A DNA stretch of 13,316 nucleotides from Deltaproteobacteria bacterium (GTDB taxonomy: Bacteria > Desulfobacterota > Desulfarculia > Adiutricales > Adiutricaceae), in the NCBI GenBank assembly GCA_031269135.1, contig JAISZP010000230.1:1-13316 (forward strand), written 5' to 3'. Position 1 is the stretch's first letter, and every line of letters starts with the position of its first letter. A model generated the notes under the pieces. The model saw nothing but the letters and a program-made list of their open reading frames with translations. It was not told where the DNA came from and did no database searches. Below, in pieces: positions 6,816-12,983 of this stretch. The translations under genes were made by a program, and so were the position numbers.

Positions 6816-8240
6816 TTAGCCGTCGACCAAGACGACGCCTAGTCGCCGAGCCGCTTGCACAGCTTCTTCCAAGCTAGGAGCGGCTTCCGACAAGACTAAG
6901 CGGCCGCCTCCACGATTTAAGGCGGCCACCATGGAATTCCCGGCGGAGGCGGTCAGGCTCACTTTTTGCAATTGATGCTCCTGCGCCTCTAGAATTTCGA
7001 CTTCGACGCCGTCTTTTTTTACTTTATCGATGACTTCCAAGTAAAGCCGAGCGTCGTCGGTGGCTGCGCCGTAAACTCCACTCATCAAAATGGCGGGGAT
7101 ATTGATGGCCCGCCTGGCGAACAGCTCGGGGTAAAGCTCGATGACGATTTTGCTGATCTTTCCCTTGGCCAAGGCATGGGCTATGCGGGCGGCGTTGGCT
7201 GGAGAGCCGACGGCTTGGCTGCTGCCGCCTACTACAGCCTCGCCGAAAGGTTTTATTATGCTGTTCGCTTTGGCGGCTATGGCTCTGGCTTCAAGCAGTC
7301 CCTGGGCGGTTGTTTGTAGGCGGCGCTTTTCGTCATCGATTTTCACCTGCTCGGAGATGAAGGTTTCGACTTGCTGGTTGATCTTGAAAAAGGGTTCCAT
7401 ATATTTGATCACCACTGGAACCACTTGCTGGGCGGAAACGGGGTGAACGGCCGCAGCCATGGCGAACATCAGATCGACCGGCACATTGACCGGCAGATTC
7501 GAGTGTCGGCTCACATAGGCGGAAAGCCAGCCTATCATGACCGCTCCGCCGATATGAGTCGCGCATAAACCTGGGACCATCACTCGGGGAGTGCAGGGCA
7601 CGCCGATGGTGGGCGAGATGGCCAAAACCACGGCTCGTTCGGTCTGGCTGGGGGTGCATCCGAATATTTCGCTGAATGCCGCAGCCGCCGCCGCCGCTCC
7701 TGCCCCAAAGCCCTCCAAGTTGCAGCCGGTGGTGGTTTTGGCCACCCGGTAAAGGACCGCGATTTTGAGCATGGAGGCCAAAGCCCGATTGACTAGTTCC
7801 ATGTCCTCGACCTGCTCCTTCAGAGCTTGAGCCAAACCGGTCAAAGAACAGGAATCGCCCGTTCCGGCGCAAGGGCGCAGACCCACGCAGTGATTGCCGA
7901 CCTGGGTTGCGAAGGTGTATTTGACGGATTTTTCCAAAAGAGGCGCCCCAGTAAGAGGCGGGACGCCAGGTCGGCTCAGTTCGCTGGCCATCCGTCCAAA
8001 CAGGAAACTGGCCCCATCGGCCTCCAAACCCTTGTTCAAGGCGGAAAGATTGTGGCTGAATTCTTGCCATATGGCCTGGCCGACTTGGCTTTCAGTCAGC
8101 TTCGAGGTCCTGGAAGCTTCCAAAATGGCCATTTCCCCGGGGCTGCGCCCAGACTTCTCAGCCAATAGGCAAATGTCCCCGAACGTCAGCTCGCCCCACT
8201 TGAGTCCTTGCTCATCGAGCAACGCGTCGATATCTTTCAT
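6816..8240 (-). CDS. hmd: 2-(hydroxymethyl)glutarate dehydratase (L-serine dehydratase-like, probable [4Fe-4S])
   Basis: This 474-residue protein resembles the alpha part of iron-sulfur L-serine dehydratases. It is predicted to remove water from (S)-2-(hydroxymethyl)glutarate, giving 2-methyleneglutarate. The core (about 110-275) carries NHCVGLRPCAGTGDSC (116-131), TTGCNLEGFGAG (170-181) followed by an alanine-rich helix, and PTIGVPCTPRVMVPGLCATH (210-229). Cysteines at 118, 124, 131, 173, 195, 216 and 226 are candidate cluster ligands; which ones are used cannot be settled here. The role is assigned by homology to the serine-dehydratase-like gene of the E. barkeri cluster, where this step was predicted rather than purified. 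The ATG overlaps the hgd stop (ATGA), with AGGAC upstream. A generic serine or cysteine deaminase is the main alternative. Confidence 0.8.
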   Translation of the reverse strand: MKDIDALLDEQGLKWGELTFGDICLLAEKSGRSPGEMAILEASRTSKLTESQVGQAIWQEFSHNLSALNKGLEADGASFLFGRMASELSRPGVPPLTGAPLLEKSVKYTFATQVGNHCVGLRPCAGTGDSCSLTGLAQALKEQVEDMELVNRALASMLKIAVLYRVAKTTTGCNLEGFGAGAAAAAAAFSEIFGCTPSQTERAVVLAISPTIGVPCTPRVMVPGLCATHIGGAVMIGWLSAYVSRHSNLPVNVPVDLMFAMAAAVHPVSAQQVVPVVIKYMEPFFKINQQVETFISEQVKIDDEKRRLQTTAQGLLEARAIAAKANSIIKPFGEAVVGGSSQAVGSPANAARIAHALAKGKISKIVIELYPELFARRAINIPAILMSGVYGAATDDARLYLEVIDKVKKDGVEVEILEAQEHQLQKVSLTASAGNSMVAALNRGGGRLVLSEAAPSLEEAVQAARRLGVVLVDG

Positions 8241-9130
8241 GATTGCGTCCTGACTTTTGTCTTAGCCGCCTCTTCATACAATTTAACGACCGAGGAAATG
8301 TCTTCTCTCCCCAGGTCCTTGGCCCGAGCGACTTCGAATATTTGTTGGGCCTGATTTCCCATCGGCAGAGGCACGGTCAGATTTTTCGCGGCATTGACGG
8401 CTAATTCCAAATCTTTATATTGCAGATCTACGGCGAACCCAGGCGCAAACTTGCCTGGAAAAATGAATTTTTCGGCTTTGGCGGTTAAAGCATAACTGGC
8501 TCCTGAACTTTGGGCGATGGTATCCAGCATGATTTTTGGGTTTAGACCTAATTTACGCCCTAACGTCAGAGCTTCGGCCGCCGCCGCCATATTTATTCCC
8601 AACAGCAGATTATTGACCAATTTCATCGCTTGGCCTTGGCCGTTGTCGCCGACATGGATGATTTTTTTCCCTAATTGCTTAAGGATGATCATCGCTTTGT
8701 CGAGGTCCTCGGCTCGGCCTCCAACCATGATGGTCAAAGCGCCATTGGCGGCGCCCGCTGTTCCGCCCGAGACGGGGGCGTCGAGCATCGAAGCTCCTTT
8801 CGCTTCGACAGCTTCGGCTAACCGGCGGCTCAGGTGAGGTTCGACCGAACTGAAATCGATCAACAAAGTTCCGGGACGCATGGTTGAAAGAATGCCGTTT
8901 TTCCCGGTCGCCACTTCCATTAAAATGGCCGAATTAGGTAGGCTGGAACAAATAATTTCAGCTTCGCAGGCGATTTGGGCCGGATTATCCTTGGCGACGG
9001 ACCCAAGCGAGACCATCTCGCCTACAGCTTCCGGCATCAGATCATGAACAAAGAGATCGAATCCGGCGTTTTGCAATCTTTTGGCCATAGGACGCCCCAT
9101 GGCGCCTAGGCCGATGAATCCCACCTTCAT
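8237..9130 (-). CDS. hgd: 2-(hydroxymethyl)glutarate dehydrogenase (beta-hydroxyacid dehydrogenase family)
   Basis: This 297-residue NAD(P)-binding 6-phosphogluconate-dehydrogenase-like enzyme is predicted to reduce (S)-2-formylglutarate to (S)-2-(hydroxymethyl)glutarate with NADH. The N-terminal Rossmann motif is GFIGLGAMG (4-12). The substrate-binding signature DAPVSGGTAGAANG is at 117-130. The catalytic lysine is K170, in GQAMKLVNN (166-174), with N174 as its usual partner. The length matches the E. barkeri Hgd (about 300). On its own it could be tartronate semialdehyde reductase or 3-hydroxyisobutyrate dehydrogenase; its place between the Hnr and Ena genes and the hmd gene fixes the substrate. 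A strong AAAGGAGAGG ribosome site precedes the ATG, 27 bp after the UPF0280 stop. Confidence 0.88.
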   Translation of the reverse strand: MKVGFIGLGAMGRPMAKRLQNAGFDLFVHDLMPEAVGEMVSLGSVAKDNPAQIACEAEIICSSLPNSAILMEVATGKNGILSTMRPGTLLIDFSSVEPHLSRRLAEAVEAKGASMLDAPVSGGTAGAANGALTIMVGGRAEDLDKAMIILKQLGKKIIHVGDNGQGQAMKLVNNLLLGINMAAAAEALTLGRKLGLNPKIMLDTIAQSSGASYALTAKAEKFIFPGKFAPGFAVDLQYKDLELAVNAAKNLTVPLPMGNQAQQIFEVARAKDLGREDISSVVKLYEEAAKTKVRTQS

Positions 9131-9157
9131 AATTTCCCTCTCCTTTAAAGGAATCGC

Positions 9158-10036
9158 TTATCCCACAGTCGGCGGCAGGCTTGTCAGAGGGGCAGCCGAA
9201 TGGTTGAAGTCTCGGGTGATGGACAGCTTGCCGTTTAAGGCCGCCAAGGCGCCGAAAACGACCCCTCGGTCGACCAGGCTTTGAGCCAAAATAATGGCCT
9301 TTTCCAGAGCCCTATCGACTTCCTCGTCGGTCAGGGGGGCGACGGCGCTGGTGACCATTAGGCCAGGTATGTCCGTTTCCGGTCGCAGCCGCTCGGCGGG
9401 CAGCCGCCGGATTTTATTCGACTCCATCAAAGAGGCGTTGGCTACAGCCGTGGCCGCCGCATCGGCGATCGCCGCCGAATCGCCTATGCACATGGCCGTG
9501 TCGACTATTCCCTGCGTCAAGCTGCGTCCACCGAGGCCGCTTGAACATAATCCCCAAAAAGGTCTGACCTCGCCGCTCAACGACACCTTGTAAGCCGGCG
9601 CCGGATCTTTGAGCGAAACACGCACTCCGATTTCCGTCGTTTGTCCATGAGCCAAGAAGACCGCCACATCGCCGCCGTTGTCCACAATGGCCTTGACCGC
9701 TCCGGCTTTTTCCAGATATTCCGCTACGGCTTGAGCCACAGTTCCGGCGACTGCGGCCAGCGGCCAAAGATCGGTCTGATCTACCGCCTTGACCGCCGAG
9801 ATCATGGCGTTGAAAAGAGGCTCGGCGAAATTCGGTTCCAAAGACGCGCCTGGGCGTCTTTTCAGAAGCGCCGGGGCCGGAGCGAGGCGGTCCAATAGTT
9901 TGAAGGCATAGCGGCCAGCATCCAGCGCCAGTTCGTCGTCAGGTCCGAACCGATTTTCGACGATCGTCAGCAAACGCATGGGACCATACAGCGCCAAGGA
10001 TTTGCCCGGACCCGACAGCCACAGCTCGGCGGTCAT
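9158..10036 (-). CDS. UPF0280/ApbE-like protein, candidate flavin transferase for Hnr
   Basis: This 292-residue protein looks like the UPF0280 family, distant relatives of the FMN transferase ApbE. Recognisable parts are PLAAVAGTVAQAV (92-104), DNGGDVAVF (119-127), CSSGLGGRSLTQG (164-176) and ADAAATAVANA (191-201). These correspond in order to the VAG, NGGD, SG and ADA(L/A)ATA stretches of ApbE-type proteins. No signal peptide or membrane segment is evident, so it is probably cytoplasmic, unlike exported ApbE. It sits directly after hnr (82 bp) and before hgd. Because E. barkeri Hnr carries covalently bound flavin, I infer it may attach that flavin. This is not established; family members have no firmly known function to my knowledge. 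The ATG at 10034-10036 has GGTGA 4 nt upstream. Confidence 0.72.
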   Translation of the reverse strand: MTAELWLSGPGKSLALYGPMRLLTIVENRFGPDDELALDAGRYAFKLLDRLAPAPALLKRRPGASLEPNFAEPLFNAMISAVKAVDQTDLWPLAAVAGTVAQAVAEYLEKAGAVKAIVDNGGDVAVFLAHGQTTEIGVRVSLKDPAPAYKVSLSGEVRPFWGLCSSGLGGRSLTQGIVDTAMCIGDSAAIADAAATAVANASLMESNKIRRLPAERLRPETDIPGLMVTSAVAPLTDEEVDRALEKAIILAQSLVDRGVVFGALAALNGKLSITRDFNHSAAPLTSLPPTVG

Positions 10037-10056
10037 GAATTCACCGTCTCAAGGTA

Positions 10057-10100
10057 GTCTCCATCGTCGTCGGTCTCCGTCGCCGTCGGTCTCCATCGTA
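10057..10100. repeat. 16-bp tandem repeat between hnr and the UPF0280 gene
   Basis: About 2.75 copies of GTCTCCATCGTCGTCG start at 10057, 10073 and 10089. The middle copy differs at two positions (GTCTCCGTCGCCGTCG) and the last is cut short after 12 bases. It fills most of the 82-bp gap after the hnr stop and ends 20 bp before the UPF0280 start. It lies just upstream of the ribosome site and could affect mRNA folding. It is read in no confirmed protein frame. Confidence 0.75.
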
Positions 10101-10118
10101 GAAGATAGTCCGCCGAGT

Positions 10119-11627
10119 TCACGATTGAGGCGGCCGCAACGGCTTGATCGCTTCGAGATGTCCGCCCATTTCTTGATAATCCTTCAGTTCCATGGTGTAT
10201 TCCAATGGACAGATCGTGGCTGGGGTCGGTGTCCAATAGAAGGAGCCCGGCTTGACCTGGCCCACATCGACCAGAAAATTTATCCCTCCTCCCGGCAGGA
10301 CGTAGGCTGAGGCCCCGCCTATGGTCACCACGACCTTGTTTTGGTGCACGGCGCGAGTCATCTTCAGCGGAGAGCGGCAGACGCCGATTCGGGCGCTTCC
10401 TCCGGAACCGCCGGTGTATATAGCCGAAACTAATGACGGCTCACAGTTCTCCGTAATGGCTCGCAAAGCGTTTTTTGCTTTTTTGGTAAGCTCGATCGGG
10501 GCCAAGCGCCCGTCGGAGGTCACTTTATACATGGCCCCATTGAGGCCGGTAGTATCGGTGATCAAGACGGTTCGGCCGGGGCGGGCAATTTTTAAATCCA
10601 CCCTTTTCACCAAAGACGCCGGGTCAGTGATGGATGTTCCGCCCCAGCCCGGCCCGTGATCGCCGAAATGGCGTCCTGGGGTGCTCATGGGAAAAACGAG
10701 TTCCACTCCCGAGGGTTTGGCGCCTACAGCGAGGCCGGCTACATGTCGGCTCAATTGACCAGTCACATGGGAATCAAGCACCAGCACTTCATCGGCCGCC
10801 TCCACCAGGATGGAAGCGAACATGCCGATGACGGCGCTGCCGCAACCTACCTTCATCAGGCCGGCCGGTCGACCGTCGACGACAGGGGCCTGCCCGACCT
10901 GAACCTCCAAGTCGGCCCCGTTTTTTATTTTGAGCTTAACCCTGCCGCGGTTGGCGATTTGGGTGACGGCCCGGGCGGTCGCAAATCCCGAGCCGTCGGC
11001 GGTCAGGCGGTCGGCGCCGCCGATATGAAGCATCTTCGAGCCGTACTGCTCGGTCTCAAGCATGCCTACTTCGCGGCCGTCAAAGACGATTGCCGACCCC
11101 GGCCGACCTAGGCGCCGGTCGGTATCCACCTTGACCATGACCGAGCTGTAGCTTAGGGGCACTTCAGTGGCTACGGTGACCACTTCAAGACCATGGCTGT
11201 CGCTTTGGACGATGGCTGGAGCCGGTCGGGAGTCGGGATAAGTGGTGCCGACTCCGATTGCCGTAATCAACGGTTCCCGCAGGGCCGATTTTGGCGGAGG
11301 ATTCAAAAAAGGACGGACATCCGCCGTCGTCAGCGGTTTATCCAACCGCTCCAAGCAACCCCCGTCATTTTTGTAGCGTCGGCAGGCGCCTAAAAAGCCG
11401 TCGCCGATGCGACATTTGATGGGACAATGATCGCATGTCAATTTGGCTTGGTCGTCGGCATGCTCAAAAACTACCGCCTCAAAGCGGCATACTTTCAAAC
11501 AGAGGCCGCAATCGACGCACAAATGGTCGTCCAGGGCGGCTTTTTCGTCTTCAATGGCGATGGCTGATACAGGACAATCGTCGGCGCACCACCGGCAACC
11601 TCGGCATTTGTTACGGTCGATTTTCAT
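10119..11627 (-). CDS. hnr: 6-hydroxynicotinate reductase
   Basis: This 502-residue iron-sulfur flavoprotein is predicted to reduce 6-hydroxynicotinate to 1,4,5,6-tetrahydro-6-oxonicotinate with reduced ferredoxin, the dearomatising step. The N-terminus holds two ferredoxin-type [4Fe-4S] motifs, C8-x2-C11-x2-C14-x3-C18 and C37-x2-C40-x2-C43-x3-C47. A third cysteine set follows, C65-x2-C68-x3-C72-x9-C82, a good candidate for the [2Fe-2S] cluster. This matches the two [4Fe-4S] plus one [2Fe-2S] and covalent flavin reported for the E. barkeri enzyme. The C-terminal 400 residues are glycine-rich with no familiar flavin fold that I recognise; DSHVTG (285-290) only faintly recalls the ApbE target motif. 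The ATG at 11625-11627 is poorly supported by any Shine-Dalgarno. It lies 57 bp after ena. Confidence 0.9.
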   Translation of the reverse strand: MKIDRNKCRGCRWCADDCPVSAIAIEDEKAALDDHLCVDCGLCLKVCRFEAVVFEHADDQAKLTCDHCPIKCRIGDGFLGACRRYKNDGGCLERLDKPLTTADVRPFLNPPPKSALREPLITAIGVGTTYPDSRPAPAIVQSDSHGLEVVTVATEVPLSYSSVMVKVDTDRRLGRPGSAIVFDGREVGMLETEQYGSKMLHIGGADRLTADGSGFATARAVTQIANRGRVKLKIKNGADLEVQVGQAPVVDGRPAGLMKVGCGSAVIGMFASILVEAADEVLVLDSHVTGQLSRHVAGLAVGAKPSGVELVFPMSTPGRHFGDHGPGWGGTSITDPASLVKRVDLKIARPGRTVLITDTTGLNGAMYKVTSDGRLAPIELTKKAKNALRAITENCEPSLVSAIYTGGSGGSARIGVCRSPLKMTRAVHQNKVVVTIGGASAYVLPGGGINFLVDVGQVKPGSFYWTPTPATICPLEYTMELKDYQEMGGHLEAIKPLRPPQS

Positions 11628-11628
11628 G

Positions 11629-11702
11629 AAAGTCGTCTTTTAAGTCGTCGCGTCAAAATCAGGCTCAGGAAAGTCGAAGCGGCATCAGCTCAAGACGACT
11701 TT
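11629..11702. repeat. 11-bp inverted repeat spanning the ena-hnr junction
   Basis: AAAGTCGTCTT (11629-11639), just before the hnr start codon, is the exact reverse complement of AAGACGACTTT (11692-11702) at the 3' end of ena. The spacer is 52 bp. In the ena-hnr transcript the arms could pair next to the hnr start, which also lacks a clear ribosome site. The pairing is seen; any regulatory effect is guesswork, and chance cannot be excluded because GTCGTC-like words are common in this region. Confidence 0.4.
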
Positions 11703-12833
11703 TCGCGCGCCTGGCGGGGTGTTGCGACTTGTCTTCACCGTAGGGCTTCCGTCGACCATGACTAAACAGACGGCCGGCAGATCGCCGCAAGTGATCGCCT
11801 CAAGGGCGTTTTGGCCGTAAGAACCCATGGGAGCGTCCAAAACCACCAAATCCGCTTCCCGGCCTGGGGCGATGAGACCGCGGTTGAGGCCAAAGACTTT
11901 AGCCGGGTTTCCCGTGGCCATGGCTAGAGCCAAAGGCGCCTCCACCCCGCCCAGAGAAGCCACGTGAACGACCATCCTCAAGATGCCGAGGGGGACCACT
12001 CCCGTCCCGGAGGGGGCGTCGTTGCCGATGATGAAGCGTTCCAAGGCGTTACGTTTTTTGGCTTCTTCCTGGGCGATGTTGGCGGCCAGGGTGTTGCCGC
12101 AGTGAACCAACTCCAGGATATAGGACGTTTGGGCGACTAGTTTTCGGATCTCGTCGGGCGCCACAGCGGTGGGGCCGCCGTTTATGTGGGAGACTATGTC
12201 CGGATTGATTGCTATGACCTGCTCGGCGGTCACGGTGCTGGAGCCGGGGATTGAAGTCCCCCCGGTGTGCATCATGACTTTGAAGCCGTATTTTTTGGCC
12301 CAAGCGACCATCGGCGCAGCCTCTTGGGGAGACTTGACCGAACCCAGACCGACTTCTCCCACTAAACACACCCCTTGAGCAGCCAGTTCCTTGAAGTCCT
12401 CTTCTTTAAGACCTTTTTCCAGAATCAAAGCTCCAGCCAACACCTTCGCCCCGCCGGGGCGAAACTTTTGGAAAGACTTATAGGCCACAGTGGCTAGGGC
12501 CTTGGCGCCGGCAGGGTCTGTGGGGCGACCGGGCAAGTGGACTTCGCCGGCCGAGATGAAGGTGGTCACTCCGCCGTGGTGAGCGCTTTCGATGAAACCA
12601 ATCTGGTTTTGTCGAGGAGTGAAGTCGCCCAAGACCACGTGGCAATGCGTGTCGAAAAGACCAGGGCAGACCGTCGCGCCCTGGCAATCAATGACCGAAT
12701 CGGCTTTATGGTTAAGGTTGCTGCCGATTTCGGCGATCAGCTTATCCTCGATGAAGATGCTGTCGGCCTTAAGCAAAGGCTCATTAAAATCACCGCTGAT
12801 CAATGTGCCGATATTCTTGACGAGTGTAGTCAT
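11685..12833 (-). CDS. ena: Enamidase (amidohydrolase superfamily)
   Basis: This 382-residue metal-dependent amidohydrolase is predicted to open 1,4,5,6-tetrahydro-6-oxonicotinate and release ammonia, giving (S)-2-formylglutarate. Metal-site residues appear in superfamily order: DTHCH (61-65; H63 and H65), a bridging-position acid probably E160 in LVGEVGLG (157-164), MMHTGG (187-192; H189), SHINGG (215-220; H216) and GNDAPSG (270-276; D272). The E. barkeri enzyme is a bifunctional Fe-Zn member of this family, and the length agrees (about 385). The beta-sandwich halves lie at both ends, with PGREADLVVLDAP near the C-terminus. Dihydroorotase or isoaspartyl dipeptidase are structural relatives, but the hnr neighbour supports enamidase. 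The ATG at 12831-12833 has GGTGG a few bases upstream. It is probably the first gene of the operon. Confidence 0.9.
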   Translation of the reverse strand: MTTLVKNIGTLISGDFNEPLLKADSIFIEDKLIAEIGSNLNHKADSVIDCQGATVCPGLFDTHCHVVLGDFTPRQNQIGFIESAHHGGVTTFISAGEVHLPGRPTDPAGAKALATVAYKSFQKFRPGGAKVLAGALILEKGLKEEDFKELAAQGVCLVGEVGLGSVKSPQEAAPMVAWAKKYGFKVMMHTGGTSIPGSSTVTAEQVIAINPDIVSHINGGPTAVAPDEIRKLVAQTSYILELVHCGNTLAANIAQEEAKKRNALERFIIGNDAPSGTGVVPLGILRMVVHVASLGGVEAPLALAMATGNPAKVFGLNRGLIAPGREADLVVLDAPMGSYGQNALEAITCGDLPAVCLVMVDGSPTVKTSRNTPPGARKVVLS

Positions 12834-12850
12834 GATCCACCAGGATTTAA

Positions 12851-12887
12851 ATTGTAGGTTGAGCTAGAGATTTAACTAGAGATTGAA
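12851..12887 (-). promoter_or_regulatory. Candidate promoter/operator for the ena-hnr operon with 12-bp direct repeat
   Basis: On the minus strand TACAAT (12851-12856) resembles a -10 box and would start transcription about 10 bases before the ena ATG. No good -35 hexamer lies at the proper distance. Instead two tandem copies of a 12-bp word occupy that place: CTAGAGATTTAA (12864-12875) and CTAGAGATTGAA (12876-12887, plus strand), differing at one base. A weak -35 overlapped by direct repeats is typical of activator-dependent promoters, but no regulator gene is in the window. The repeat is certain; the promoter is tentative. Confidence 0.35.
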
Positions 12888-12944
12888 AAGAATTAACACT
12901 ACTAAAAAAAATACTAAAATAAAAATATTTACGGCAAATTAGAC

Positions 12945-12972
12945 GTTATTCAGAGCAGCAGCGGCGAATAAC
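12945..12972. repeat. 7-bp inverted repeat after the PF06684 gene
   Basis: GTTATTC (12945-12951) and GAATAAC (12966-12972) are exact inverted copies with a 14-base spacer. They begin 11 bp past the PF06684 stop. On the minus strand a T-rich but interrupted tract follows about 16 bases later. It may be a weak terminator or an operator upstream of ena. The short arms and long loop keep confidence low. Confidence 0.35.
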
Positions 12973-12983
12973 CATGGCAGGGG

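Noticed and set aside
7333..8070. 245-residue minus-strand frame within hmd
   Set aside because: It is entirely contained in the well-supported hmd frame. Its composition (Gly/Arg/Gln/Ser-rich) is typical of an out-of-frame shadow in GC-rich DNA.
10033..10236. 67-residue minus-strand frame between hnr and the UPF0280 gene
   Set aside because: It lies mostly inside the hnr 3' end in another frame. The remainder translates the 16-bp repeat (acidic low complexity), with no recognisable family.
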